In this document: positions 1 to 11,829 of the stretch, in pieces
Numbering within the stretch: the first letter of the stretch is position 1
How the letters are laid out: each line of letters starts with the position of its first letter
Assembly: GCF_902686445.1 (NCBI RefSeq)
Contig: NC_062227.1
Coordinates: 29,938,777 to 30,002,776, forward strand
Origin: Sciurus carolinensis
Lineage: Eukaryota; Chordata; Mammalia; Rodentia; Sciuridae
Length of the DNA: 64,000 nt
Direction of reading: 5' to 3'
The notes under the pieces: generated by a model
Database searches by the model: none
What the model saw: only the letters and a program-made list of their open reading frames with translations
Told to the model about the DNA's origin: nothing
Translations under genes and position numbers: made by a program

Positions 1-178
1 AGAAGATTCTCCACTCTGAAGAATGTGATGATCCACGCTACACAGGAGTTGGCAAGAGGGTCAGGAGGAACTGCAGGAAGGAGATAAAGATGTATTCCAT
101 GTTTTGCATAAATATGTCAAAATATACTCCACTGTCATGTATGACTAAATAGAACAAATAAAAGAATAAAAAAGGAAA
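1..178 (+). mobile_element. L1 3' end (cut by window edge)
   Basis: This is the 3' UTR end of an L1 in plus orientation. It ends with 'ctgtcatgtatgactaaat', an AATAAA-containing stretch and an A-rich tail near 155-178. The terminal motif matches the end of the L1 body at 18058 read on the minus strand, so both belong to one L1 3' UTR lineage. The upstream part lies outside the window. No coding sequence is present. Confidence 0.7.
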
Positions 179-731
179 GAGAATATTCAAGTAACAGAGA
201 TCTCAGAACTCATGAGAAGGCTGCCTAAAGGATTAATAAAGAATACTTGTCCTCTCATGAGGTCCTGGAATATATTCCTGGTAGCTGAAAGCAATATTGA
301 GTCTCCAGTGGTGAATTATTGAATTCATAATCATTTCCAATTGATACTGGGTAGGGTCTCCTAAAATACAACCAAAGCTTAAGAAGAAATGATGTGAATT
401 ACACACTGTGGATTTCCCATGCTACTGCTCCCTGCCCCCTTCTCCTGGCCACAGAATCTATATGTTGATTTTTTAAGGAAAAAAAAAATCTGTTTAATCA
501 AAATCTGTGCTGACAGTGAATACGAAGATTCAACTGGGGTTGGCAAGGTAACACTCAAAAGATTTGGAGTGTGGCTCCTCTTGTTTGGGCCATTTTCCTT
601 TCTTGCCTGAACACCACAATTCTGTCATGTTCTGGGAAGGAATTCTCAAAGGGTGTGCATCTGAGTTTCGCCTGGTTTTCTTTACATTTGCTGAGTGCCT
701 GCTATCTGCCACCTAGGTGTTACAAGAAATA
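179..731. other. Unassigned DNA
   Basis: I recognise no gene or repeat here. The short ORFs overlap on opposite strands and show no family similarity that I can see. Confidence 0.5.
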
Positions 732-1836
732 TAGAGATGTTGAACATTTTTTCATATATCTGTTGATTGCTTGTCAATCTTCTTCTGTGAAGTGTCTGTT
801 CATTTCCTTAGCCCATTTGTTGACTGGGTTATTTGTATTTTTGGTGTAGAGTTTTTTGAGTTCTTTATATATTTTGGAAATTAGTGCTCTATCTGAAGTA
901 TGAGTGGAAAAGATTTTCTCCCACTCTGTAGGCTCTCTCTTCACATTGCTGATAGTTTCCTTTGCTGAGAGAAAGCTATTTAGTTTGAATCTATCCCAGT
1001 TATTGATTCTTGCTTTTATTTCTTGTGCTATGGGAGTCCTGTTAAGTTCAACATCTCTAGTAATAAGAGAAATGCAAAGCAAAACTACCCTAAGATTCCA
1101 TCTCACCCCAATTAGAATGGTGATTATCAAGAATACAAGCAACAATAGGTGTTGGCGAGGATGTGGGGAGAAAGGTACACTCATACATTGCTGGTGGGAT
1201 TGCAAATTAATGCAGCCACTCTGGAAAGCAGTGTGGAGATTCCTTGGAAAACTTGGAATGGAACCACCATTTGACCCAGCTATCCCACTCCTTGGCCTAT
1301 ACTCAAAGGATTTAAAATCAGCATACTACCGAGATACAGCCACATCAATGTTCATAGCTGCTTAATTCACAATAGCCAGATTGTGGAACCAACCTAGATG
1401 TCCTTCAATTGATGAATGGATAAAGAAACTGTGGTATATATATATGTATACAATGGAATATTACTCAGCTATAAAGAATGATAAAATTATGGCATTTGCA
1501 GGCAAATGGATGAAATTGGAGAATATCATGCTAAGTGAGATAAGGCAATCTCAAAAAACCAAAGGACGAATGATCTCGCTGATAAGTGGATGATGACATA
1601 TAATTCGGGGTGGGAGCCGGGCAAGAATGGAGAAAGGAGGGACTGTATAGAGGGAAAAGAGGGGTGGGAGGTGAGGGGGGAAGGGAAAAAAATAACAGAA
1701 TGAATCAAAAACTATTGCCCTAGGAAAATGTATGATTACACAAATGATATGCCTCTACTTCATGTACAGAGAAACAAGATGTATCCCATTTGTTTACAAT
1801 AAAAATAAATTTAGAAAATAAATAAATAAATAAAAA
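732..1836 (+). mobile_element. 5'-inverted (twin-primed) L1
   Basis: The two arms point in opposite directions. Positions 732-1045 read as L1 ORF2 on the minus strand. Positions 1046-1836 read as the contiguous ORF2 3' end, 3' UTR and A-rich tail (AAAT repeats) on the plus strand. The arms share a 14-base overlap: 'tagagatgttgaac' opens the inverted arm and its reverse complement opens the direct arm. This is the classic product of twin priming. A possible degraded TSD ('aagaaatatag' at the left, 'aagaaaatgtag' after the downstream SINE) is weak. The ORF2 C-terminal frame is interrupted by a stop near 1363. Confidence 0.85.
1046..1593 (+). pseudogene. L1 ORF2 C-terminal remnant
   Basis: The translation matches the C-terminal part of ORF2 in the full-length copy at 47.5-49 kb. 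It includes the cysteine/histidine knuckle ([18 protein letters not shown]) and the ending '[12 protein letters not shown]'. An in-frame stop near 1363 replaces a glutamine codon in 'FIAAQFTIA', so the remnant is dead. It lacks the endonuclease and reverse transcriptase domains. Confidence 0.85.
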
Positions 1837-1911
1837 GTGCTGGAGATGTGGCTCAGTGAGTAAATACCTCTGGGTTCAATCCCTGGTACCAATAAAAGAA
1901 AAAAGAAAATG
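1837..1911 (+). mobile_element. ID-type SINE
   Basis: A tRNA-like monomer with A-box-like 'gatgtggctcagtgag' and B-box-like 'gggttcaatcc', followed by 'ctggtacc' and an A-rich tail. It lies directly behind the L1 A-rich tail, a common SINE landing site. The RNA polymerase III boxes show several differences from the other copies, so activity is unlikely. Confidence 0.75.
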
Positions 1912-3742
1912 TAGATTGTTTTCACCAAGATATTCAAAAATAAAATCAGCCCTATTTTTCACTCACTCTGGTATGGAAACTATGTGAAGACTGCAAATGT
2001 ACAAAGAGAATCTGGTTTATCAGTGTAATAGAAAGGGCCTGCCGATGGAGACTTGGAGGTTGCTTCAGATGGGCAACATCCCTGCCCTGAACTGCGCTGA
2101 GACTTTGTAATGTCTCCCTGTACCACAACAAACAGAGCCACCTCATCCATTGGCTTGAATCCCACACTCTGAATATCTTCCATATGTCAACCAGAGTTAC
2201 TTCTCTCTGAACTCAGCTCAACACAATACTCTCACCTGTAAACCATGTGTGCATCTACAGCACATTTGTTGGTTTTAATTGTAGGATATGGAAAAGTATC
2301 TCTTCAAGTATTTTCACAGCTTATCTTAAATTACAACATTTAATAATTCACTCAAAATAAATAAGTTACTTGAATTTACAAAATAAATTATTTAAATTTG
2401 CAAAAATTGAAATACATGGATTTTATGATTAAAGACTTTGGAGAATTAAAGAAATCTGGGGAAAATAAGCATCTAAAAACACTCGAGTAAACACAAATAT
2501 ATTGAAATAATATCCCATGGTTGTTCATAAGGACTCGCAAGGCCAGATCCTCCCGCTAAATCAAAGAGAGTGTCCACAAGTCCAAGAGTTATTGTGTCAA
2601 TTTCCAACTGATTTTAACTTGAAAAGTCATCTGGGGCCATGGCATTAGACCCCATCAGTAAAGAATCAGTTACTGTTAGGGACCACTTCTATAACATTGC
2701 TAATGAATCAATTTCTAAAAATCCTATTCAGCATACACACTCTGTGATCTATGATGCTGCATTTACTTTCAGGGCTTTAAATGAGTCTCTTTTAAAAAAA
2801 GACAAGTTCAGATGTGAGGATTAAACTAATGCAGACAGGACATTAGAACCTCATTCCTTGTAAGAGGAAATAATCAGAATCATGTTAGATACTCAAACTG
2901 TGCATTGATTTTCATTTGTCATCAATGCCCATTCTCCCTATTACTCTATTCTGCTCTATGTACAGAGAAGATGCCCTTAATGGACCACATCACCTGGTCC
3001 CCTTGTGGGATCATTTTGTGTTGAGTTCAGTCAAATGGAGATGCCAGCAGGAAGCCAGAGGGAAGAGGGAAGAGAGATCGGGGAATTTATTTACCCCACT
3101 TTCCTGACAGGTCACAGCTTGGTAGTATGTGTGTGTATGTAATGGGGGTGTTGGGAAATTGTGGCTTTCTTCTGCACCATTATTCTAGCGTCCAACTTAT
3201 CTCCAACTAGGCATGACGAACCACCTGTACACATGGCCATACTATTTATGACAGAAGGCACAAAAGGAATAAATTGCTGTTGTCATGCTCAAAAAGATTA
3301 CAGTATATGCCCAGGACAAGTCCATATCATTCACAGTCATGATAAGCTCAAAGAAACTTCTCCAGAGCAACTTTGAAAAGTTAATCAATTCAGGCAACTA
3401 GAATTTTAATAACCTATTATATTCATTTTAAGTGTTATTACTTTAGTAAGATGAAGAACTACTTAGACTTCAAGAAGAATTATCCTGCATTTCAGTCATA
3501 CTAGAAGATTATGAATTAGGAGTAAAAAGCAAAGATCAGACATAGATCAGAGTTCAGATATCATGCTAGCAGGGCCAGGAGTGTAGTCATAGTCAAACAC
3601 TGTAATATACATATGCAATCCCACATATAAAGCAGAGGCACGTGTTAAAGGCAAAGTCTAACTCCTCTGATCTCTTTGATTATCATAAAAGGGATTTGCA
3701 CTTAATATCTGAACTACCATGCAATATGTTAAAATTCCACCT
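1912..3742. other. Unassigned DNA
   Basis: No recognisable gene or repeat. ORFs of 60-71 codons are scattered on both strands, as expected by chance. Confidence 0.5.
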
Positions 3743-3910
3743 CTTTTTTGTTTGTTTGTTTGTTTAACTGGAGTGTTTTCTTCCCCCACATTTTTTATTG
3801 GCGCATTATAGTTGTGCATGTTGATGGGATTTGCCATTACATATACATATATGCACACAATATAACAATGTTAATTGGCTACTATCACTCCCCAGCACTT
3901 CTACCTCATT
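3743..3910 (-). mobile_element. L1 3' UTR fragment
   Basis: A T-rich start with TTTG repeats (a reversed poly-A tail) is followed by 'attggcgcattatagttg' and 'atcactccccagca'. The same 3' UTR type is seen at 16.1 kb. It is a 5'-truncated, non-coding L1 copy on the minus strand. Confidence 0.65.
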
Positions 3911-3993
3911 TTAATCACTAAGGAATTTGGTGAAATACAAAGTTTGAAAAAAATGTGCAAACAAGCTACAAGAATTCATGATTTTGTGGTTAG

Positions 3994-4416
3994 TACTTCA
4001 TTATGGTTTGGATATGAGACAAAAGTTCATGTGTGAGACAATACAGGAAAGTTTGGAGAAGAAAGGAGTGGGTTATAGCCTTAACCTAATCAGTGAATTA
4101 ATCCCTACTGGTAACTGGAGGCAGGTGGAGTGTGGCTGGAGGAAGCGTTTCACTGGGGGCACGGCTTTGGGATATATGTTTGCATCTGGCAAGTGGAGAC
4201 CTCTCTCTCTGCTTCCTGATCAAGATGTGAGCTGCTTCCCCTGCCCCACTCTCCTGCCATGATGTTCTGCCTCACCTCAAGCCCCAAGGAATGGAGTCGG
4301 CTATCTATGTACTGAAACCTCTGAAATCATGAGCCCTCAAATAAACTTCCTCCTCTACAATTGTTTGAGTCAGATCTTTTAATCACAGCAGTGAAAAAGC
4401 TGACTAAATCATACTT
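3994..4416 (+). mobile_element. Solo LTR (ERVL/MaLR-like) with 5-bp TSD
   Basis: The LTR spans 3999-4411 (413 bp). It opens with 'ttatggtttggatatgag' and ends with 'cagtgaaaaagctgactaaa', close to the classic MaLR ends. A polyadenylation-type 'caaataaactt' lies near 4340. The flanks 'tactt' at 3994-3998 and 'tactt' at 4412-4416 form a perfect 5-bp TSD, the length known for ERVL/MaLR elements. No internal retroviral sequence remains, so this is a solo LTR formed by LTR-LTR recombination. A relative lies reversed at 56977-57410. Confidence 0.8.
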
Positions 4417-4439
4417 AGTATAATTATAATTGATAATAA

Positions 4440-4690
4440 TAATAAGGTAATAAAATATAGCATGTATATCAACTTCTATGTGCCAAGCAACTTATTATTT
4501 ACAATTGATTATCTCAATACTAAAAAACACTATATAAGCTAAATACTCATCTTCATGTTGCAAATGGAAAAACTTAAAGCAATTAAGTCAGCCATCCCAA
4601 ATTATAGCACCAAACCCCAAATAATTGAATTTAAACTCATCTTTGATCCAGAACCTCAGGCTTTAAAATTAAGTATCTTAACCATACTAT
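4440..4690 (-). repeat. MIR SINE relic
   Basis: A degraded reversed MIR. Recognisable parts are 'ctatgtgccaagcaactta', 'gattatctcaata', 'ttgcaaatggaaaaactt' and the following 'aattaagtcagccatccc'. It is an ancient tRNA-derived SINE shared by all mammals and is non-coding. Confidence 0.6.
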
Positions 4691-5338
4691 ACAGTTTTTT
4701 TGCATTGTATATCGAAAGAAATTGATACTCCATTATAGAAACCTACCTCCTATCTCCATGAGGAGAAATCTGGAGATAATGTCAGCAGGCTTAGGAAGAA
4801 GATTCCATGCATGATGTATTGCCATGTTCTGTTTCTGCCCTTGGCCCATCACCAATTATCCACTTTCACCTGTGAATAATAAATCGCTCAATGCATTTTA
4901 TAAATATTAAGCCCAATGCTCAGTTAAAGTAAGACTTACTTGCTATGACTTCCTTATAGAAAAACTCCTTGAAGAAGCAGCAATGGAAAATAACATACAC
5001 AATAATACCAGGCATTTCCATGAAGTTTTAATACTATCCAAGTCATGGAAATTGCTGTTTCAGTTCTGAACAACAACAACAAAAAAAGATTAAGCTAGAC
5101 TCTAAGTAAATTTACAATGAACAATTTATGTAATAATCTTTGACAATTCACTAGAATGCATAAAATTTACATGGGAAACAAAAATTATTAGGAAGTAACA
5201 CATTTATTAAATCTTGAAAATTGATGGTAAAGGTAAATTTTAAAACACCATCAATTTTGAAAAGTTTGAAAATTAAAGTAAAATATTCAAAGCCAAATAA
5301 CAATGACTGTATGTTGATCTTTGTTCCTTTATGGAAAT

Positions 5339-5340
<2 letters not shown>
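4691..5340. other. Unassigned AT-rich DNA
   Basis: Nothing recognisable as a gene or repeat apart from small A-rich runs. Confidence 0.5.
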
Positions 5341-5372
<32 letters not shown>

Positions 5373-5412
5373 ATGTTTGCACGCGCACACACACGCACAC
5401 ATGCACACAAAT
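5341..5412. repeat. (TG)n-(CA)n microsatellite
   Basis: About 15 TG dinucleotides run straight into an alternating CA/CG tract ('gcacgcgcacacacacgcac'). The two halves are partly complementary. The ORFs crossing this tract are low-complexity artefacts. Confidence 0.9.
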
Positions 5413-5739
5413 ATATACACAAGATTAAAATTTTCACTTCATTTGAGTTTGTGTGTACAGCACATAAATTTCTGGTGATTGTGACTTTCATTCCTTTGGA
5501 AAGCCATCCATAAAAGAACTTAGCACTGTTGAAATGTCCTACCCACTATTTCTGCTCTACGTTTTGGTCCCTGCCCATGTCATCCCTACCCAACTGTCAG
5601 CAACAGGAAGCTAGTTTCAGTTTCATCCAGCATCTTCATTAATGAGAGAGAAACCAGATGGTACATATAGGGCGGTGCTTTCTCCTGCACCAATAATGTT
5701 TAGAATTAGAAAGCAGCACTTACACTTACTGTAGAAGAG
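5413..5739. other. Unassigned DNA
   Basis: No recognisable gene or repeat in this short interval. Confidence 0.45.
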
Positions 5740-7390
5740 ATTCTAGAAATAAATCCACACGTTACAGCCAACTAATTTTCAATTAAAATGAAAAAATCAT
5801 ATACTGGAGAAAGTACAACCTGGTCTATAAAGCAGACTGAAATACTGGATATTTATAAGCAGAAGAATAAGATTTGACCCTTAACTACACCTTCCCCCTT
5901 TCTCCCTTTCTTTCTTTCTCTCTCTCCCTCTCCCTCCCCCACACAAGGTGTACCTCACACAAAATGTATTAAAGACCTAAATGTAAGATCTGTAACTGTG
6001 AAACTAATAGAAGTCTAGAAGAAAACTTAAGGAAACACTTCAAGACATCAGTAAAGGCAATTATTTACCGGATAAGGCCCCAAATCACAGCAACAAAAAC
6101 AAATAAGAGAAATTGTATCAAACAAAAAAGTTTCTGCATAGCAAGGAAAACACTCAACAGACTAAAGGGACAACCTACAGACTAGGAGAAACTACTTACA
6201 AACTCTACAGATGACAAAGAATTAGTATCCAGAATATAGAGGGAAGGAACTCAAACCACTCAGCAACAATATCAACAACAAATCCAATTTCAAAATGGGC
6301 AAATGATCTGAGCAGACATTTCTCAGAAGAAATACCAATAACCAACAGATATATGAAAAAAAATTTCAGCATCACTAGCCATCAGGGAAATGCAAATAAA
6401 AACCACAATGAGGGGTTATCTCACTATGATCAGAATGGCTATTATCAAAAAAGCAAAAAATAACAAATGCTGACAAGGATGAGAAGAAAAGAATTCTTAT
6501 ACACTGCTGGTGAAAATGTAAAATTAATTCGGCAATTACAGGTAACAGTATAGAAAGTTCTTCAAAATATTAAAAACAGGACTACCATAAGATCCAGCTA
6601 TCCCACTTCTGGGTAGAGAGCCAGAAGAAATGAGATCAGCATATCAAAGGGATACCTGCCTTTGTCTGTTTATTGCAGCACTATTCACAATAGCAAAGAT
6701 ATGAAATCAACCTAAGTGTGCTGGATGGATGAGTGGATAAAGCAAATGTTGTATACACACACGATGAAATACTCAGAAATAATAAAGAATGAAATCCTGC
6801 CATTTGCAGCAAGTGGGTGATACAAGAGAACATTTCATTAAGTAAAGTAAGCCAGGCACAGAAAAACAAATACTGTGTATTCTCTCTTATATGTGGCAGT
6901 TAAAAAAGGTGATCTTAGAAGAAAATAGAACAGTAGGTTAGGAAGGGTGTGGGGGGAGTAGAGGAAGGTGCCAAACACAGGGAGGAGGAATACACTGTAG
7001 TGTCGACAGAACAGCACAGTGACTATGGTTCACAGAACCTGTTATACACTTCATCGAGAAGAGGAAGAAAGGAACTTAAAAGCTCCAAATGTACAGAAAT
7101 GATAAGGAGATAAAAATACTAATTACCCCAGTTTGGTCAGTACATGTATATACACGTATTGGAATATCACAGTGAAATATGTACAATTATTCTGTATTGT
7201 AAACTGTTCTCACCATACACACAAAAATGATGCATATGAGAAATGAAGGATGTGTTAGTGTGATTTAATCATTCTCCAGTGTACACAAACATCACAATAT
7301 CAAAAATCCCATTGTATCTCACAAATATGTACAACTGTCAGAGTAAATATATAATTATTAAATATAAGATATAAAATAAAACATGGAAGG
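5740..7390 (+). mobile_element. Ancient L1 3' half
   Basis: A plus-strand L1 with ORF2 3' sequence, heavily broken by stops and indels. Recognisable L1 landmarks in order are 'aatttcaaaatgggcaaatg' (near 6285), 'gccatcagggaaatgcaaat' (6380), 'cccacttctgggtagagagcc' (6603) and 'gcagcactattcacaatagc' (6676). A 3' UTR with 'gggtgtggggggagta' follows, then an AT-rich end near 7385. A pyrimidine-rich tract (about 5893-5940) interrupts it. No reading frame is maintained. It resembles old L1M-type elements shared across placentals. Confidence 0.8.
5893..5941. repeat. CT-rich low-complexity tract
   Basis: A pyrimidine run of CTTT and CTCC units inside the old L1. Confidence 0.8.
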
Positions 7391-8019
7391 GGCATCTTTC
7401 CTTCATTAAGTTTTTTTTCCCCATTTTTGTACATGTTTTTCAGTGTTCAGTTGACCCTTATTTGTGTAGGTATATTTCTAAATTCTTTGGACCATTCTAG
7501 GTGCTTTATTTGGTTCCACTGATGGACACAGTTACCCTTTTGACAATCTTAATGTCTGTAATTATGTAACAAGTCTGGTATCTGCTTCTATCTTCATATG
7601 GTTTCTTCCCTGTGAGTCTTCTCTCCTGCCATCTCTTACATGTACATCTCTTACATATATTATAAGTATAATATGTGTATTTATTTGTATATATCTTTTT
7701 ACTTAAGATATGCTTCCTCATCTCAAGTTCCTAATTTACATCTTTTCCAAATAAGCTCACCTTCATGAGTTCCAGGATTTAGAACATATCTTATTGGTAT
7801 CCAGACATCTTATTGGTAGCCACTATGCAGCCTACTATAATTAGTAAATGCGATATTATATTTTGAATAGATTTAACAAAAATACAAATCTTTACAATGA
7901 AAATTAATACACATTGCCAAGAGAAAGTTTTTGAAGGACCAAAATAAATAGAGATATATATACCATGTTTATGAAACACAACACTCAATATTCTTAAGAT
8001 GACAATTTTCTCTAAATTT
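7391..8019. other. Unassigned AT-rich DNA
   Basis: Nothing recognised as a gene or repeat. Confidence 0.45.
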
Positions 8020-8615
8020 ATCTACATATTCAACATCATAATTGGAATTTCAATATAATTTTTAACACAATTTGAAAAGGTGATCCTAAAGTTTGTATAG
8101 TCCAAATTTACCCCAAAACAGTCTTAAAAGATGCCAAGAAACTTGGAAGAATAACATTATGTGATTTCAAGATATATCTAAAGACTTCTGTAATCAAAAC
8201 AATAATATAAGAAGGAAAGACAAAGAATCTGTGGAAGATAATAGATGCACAATAAATTAAATTTTTTACAAAGACACCACAATAATTTAATGGATCAGAT
8301 TTCTACTACTGGTGATGGAAAAACTGGATGTCTACAGGTGAAAAATGTATCCTGAACTTTACACAGTCCATAAAAATTCATTCGAGATATATCCTTAACC
8401 TAAATGTAAACACTCAAATTATAAAGTGTCTGTAAGAAAACATGAAAATTCACTATTATAAAATGCAGACTGGATAAATTGAGTTCCATCAATATTTTCA
8501 AAAAATGGTTCCTCAAAATATAGTACTAAGAATTTCTGAAAAGAAATCACAGACTGGGAGAAATAAAGAAACAGAGGTCTATTTTTAAAAAGTGGTAAAT
8601 ATGAATAAAATATAA
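8020..8615 (+). mobile_element. Ancient L1 ORF2 fragment
   Basis: Degraded plus-strand L1 ORF2. Landmarks include 'gtgatttcaagatatatcta', 'ctgtaatcaaaacaataata', 'aatagatgcacaataaatta' and 'aaagaaatcacagactggga'. Stops occur in all frames. A short possible continuation ('cattagtcattaacaaaac', near 8818) follows the SINE. Confidence 0.65.
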
Positions 8616-8619
8616 AATA

Positions 8620-8691
8620 GGACTGGGGATGTGGCTCAATAGTTAAGCATCCCTGGGTTCAATTCCTGGTACCAAAAGGGAAAAAAAAATT
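8620..8691 (+). mobile_element. ID-type SINE
   Basis: 'ctggggatgtggctcaata' followed by 'gggttcaattcctggtacc' and an A-rich tail. It is a single tRNA-like unit inserted at the end of the old L1 fragment. Confidence 0.8.
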
Positions 8692-10084
8692 TTCAGTTGC
8701 ACTGTGGTCTCATGGGACCAGTATCATACCTATGGCTTGTCATTGACCACAACATCACTGTGCAGTGCATGACTGAAAAGATGGACAACAGACATAAACA
8801 TGTGAAAAGTTTCTCCCATCATTAGTCATTAACAAAACAAAAAATTAAAATGCCAACAGCAGACTGTCCTATCCCAGTGTTCTTTCAGATTGGTCAGGTT
8901 TCAGACCTGTTCTCAGAAGTTCCCATGCATTTGGTAACAGTGCCCTATTTGGGGTTTGGTTGGGTTTTTAAATGAAGCTGTTTGTTGTTACACTATTAGC
9001 ACTTCTCCCCTCCCCTCCTCCACTTACCTCCAGTTTGTACTTTTCACTCCCTGCTGAGTTGGCTCTGTGCTTCCTTGTCTCCTGAGAATGCTGTGGGTGT
9101 AGATCATGCTCATGTGGATTTTCTTTTTCTTTTCCATTCAGTTTTTAGGAGGAAGAGAAGGGATATTGAGATCGGCAGGTCTACCATCATCCTATTTCCT
9201 AGAGCATCCTCATTGACTTATGTTGAAATCTTCATCTGAATTTAAAACAATAATTTCATACACCATGAGTCTAATTACTGGTTTTGTTGATTGTTTGGCT
9301 TTAGTTTATATTAATTAATGCATATTGGGATTTTAACTTGTGGACTCACTTTGTGTGACATGTTTTTATAGGTCTCTATGCCTTTTTCCTGTCTCCCCCC
9401 AAAGTGATGGATGTTATCAACCTAGCAGTTTTGAGTTTGCTGCCACCCAGACAGACCTTCCTACAAAACCAGTAGCAAATCTTTTAACTGAATTTTGAGT
9501 GTCTTCTTTTTTTGTGGTTTTGGGGAAATCACAGTGGTAGCAGAAAGCTTTAATTATTTCCTGGTTCCCAAGACTGAATCTGTGTCTTCTTACCTCCCTA
9601 AGTTTACAACTTGCTGAAAGCCATGTCCTACGCTATGGCCAGCACGTTTATTCAGTCTCCTCTCATTTTTGAGTCTCATCCTGCAATCACCCCTGGCTTC
9701 TGTCATAAACTCCACTTTAGATTCACACAAAGCATTTTCATTCTCCTTTATCCACAGAAATAATCTGATTCTGATTCTCTTCGTGGATTTAAAGACAGAG
9801 AGCTCTGAACAGCTGCAGGTTCAGTTCTGCACATTGGATTGTGTTTCTGGTCCTCAGAGTATTTATCTTGTTTTCAAGCACAAGAGTCAAGTCTTTTCAG
9901 TTTTCATTTTTATATTTTATCCAACATTGGTATGTGTCTGAAACAGATGGAAGCATCAAACTATAATGTTATGGAGGCATTCTGGCCAAATATTTTCAGA
10001 TTAACATGAGAAATTGCAGATCTTTAGACTAGAATCAGAAAACCCTCCCTAGAGGATGACTTGTTATCGGCATGTACAGCATAG
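8692..10084. other. Unassigned DNA
   Basis: Positions 8692-8775 ('ctcatgggaccagtatcata...cagtgcatgactg') faintly resemble an ancient repeat that I cannot name. The rest shows no recognisable feature. Confidence 0.4.
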
Positions 10085-10245
10085 GACTTATTATGTGCCC
10101 AGCAGTATTGCTGTTGTTTTACATACATTACTCTCATCTGTATTTCTCTAAGTGGAAAGACAGAATGGGCAAGTAAACTACCCAGGATCCCTCAGCCAGC
10201 ATATGACAGAAGTGGTATAAAAATCCAGTACAGCCTCTGTCCCAG
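10085..10245 (-). repeat. MIR SINE relic
   Basis: A reversed MIR-like pattern: 'ttattatgtgcccagcagta', 'ttacatacattactctcatc', then 'aagtaaactacccaggatcc' and 'cagccagcatatgacagaag'. It is strongly diverged. Confidence 0.5.
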
Positions 10246-11451
10246 GTAAATACCCTGACCAATTTATCAAGCAGTTAATGTTTATTCCTTAGTATTAAGG
10301 AAATAATTTTAGGAGGAAGAAAAATAGCCAAGTCCTTCATGGCTAAAGTTTCCTTCTTTCACTGAGAATCCATAACAACTTTTTCAGGATGTTTATAAAA
10401 TATTTTGAGATCTTCTGATGAAATCACTCTTAGCACAAGTCACTTTCCTCCACACTAATAGAACCAATTGTACCAGTATTCATTCTTTTCCAGGCAGTTC
10501 TGATGAAGAGTAGTTCCAGATATTCTGCTATTTTAACAGTATCTTCCAAGCCTTTTAATTTTCTTGGTCTACAGCATGAGTAATGCTTATGTCCACTCAG
10601 TGGTAACTTCCCATGATCCACCTGCCCTACCTGCTTAGGGCTGTTCCACACACACAGCTCCCTTAGAAGAGAGGAAACATGGAACCAGGCTGAATCTGGT
10701 CCTCTGTCACCACACCTCCCCATCTTACCATAAAACTGAGACTAGCAAGACAGGAAGGAAAAGGGGCCATTCGGGAATTTTCTTCTTTCTAAAATGCACA
10801 TTGGTGTTTGTTTCATCCAGGGGAATTTTCCTTATGAGCATTAATCAGCTTTTCACCTTCCATGGGCTCTTTCTCTCTCTTACGAATGTATGGAATTTTA
10901 GGAAGATTGAAAAAAAGAAAAAGACTCCATAATTCTCATTCCTACAAATGCTTGAAATCCTTAACCTTCAACCTTAATTTCCTTACAATCAACCACTGAA
11001 ATTATAGTACTAGAACTCTCTCTTTTTTGAAAGATGCCTCCTTTTTAAATTAAATCTCTTTCATTCAATCCTCATTTTGTAAAAACATGATTCTTCTCCC
11101 ATGATTCTTCTTCCATGCTTGGCTTCTCTGTCTCTACAATATGACATTATCATTTCCTATAATTTTGAGTAGCTCCCTGTCCGTTTTTGACCTCCACATT
11201 TCTTACTTCACAATCTCTTCTTTGTAGACTTCATTCACCTTTGGGAATTCGGCTCTTCCTTCTGCAGATAGATGGCCTGGAGTTCTTAGGTGGGCCTTCA
11301 GTTCTGTCCACAGTGCTACTGAACACTGGGTTATTTATTTTCTTGGAACTTCCAGTATCACTTCAAATCCATCTTGCCTAAAATGAAATACAGTAAGTTC
11401 TCAAAAAATCTTAACTCTTCTTTTGTCCTTGATAGTTTCCCACAGAAAATT
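10246..11451. other. Unassigned DNA
   Basis: No recognisable repeat or gene. A 97-codon minus-strand ORF (10430-10723) shows no domain I recognise and is treated as chance. Confidence 0.45.
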
Positions 11452-11682
11452 GATTTTTAAAAAATTTTATTTTAATTTTTTGAGGGTGGGTACTGGTGAT
11501 TAAATTCAGTGGCATTCAACCACCAAGCCACATCCCCAGCCCTATTTTCTATTTTATTTAGAGACGGTCTCACTGAGTTGCTTGGCATCTTGCTGTTGCC
11601 GAGGCTGGCTTTGAACTCATGATCCTCCTATCTCAGCCTTCTGAGCTGCTGAGATTACAGGCATGCACCATCATACCTGGCG
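11452..11682 (-). mobile_element. B1-dID dimeric SINE
   Basis: On the minus strand a B1-like unit ('gccaggtatgatggtgcatg', 'ctgtaatctcagcagctcag') precedes an ID-like unit ('ctggggatgtggcttggtgg') and an A/T-rich tail, seen on the plus strand at 11452-11485. Both monomers are nearly complete. Confidence 0.85.
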
Positions 11683-11829
11683 ACTTTATTTTTTAAGAGT
11701 GACCAAGCATCAAGTCCTATTTTTGTTTTCCTTATCAAAATCTGTTGTCTCTGTTCATCTTCCTTCCTACTCATGTCGTGCTACTTCACACTGTATCATT
11801 AAAAATATTTTATTCCCATTTGCTTTTGG

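Noticed and set aside
774..1205. 143-codon minus-strand ORF read as one protein
   Set aside because: It crosses the inversion point of a twin-primed L1. Only the part in the inverted arm is ORF2; the rest is antisense of the direct arm.
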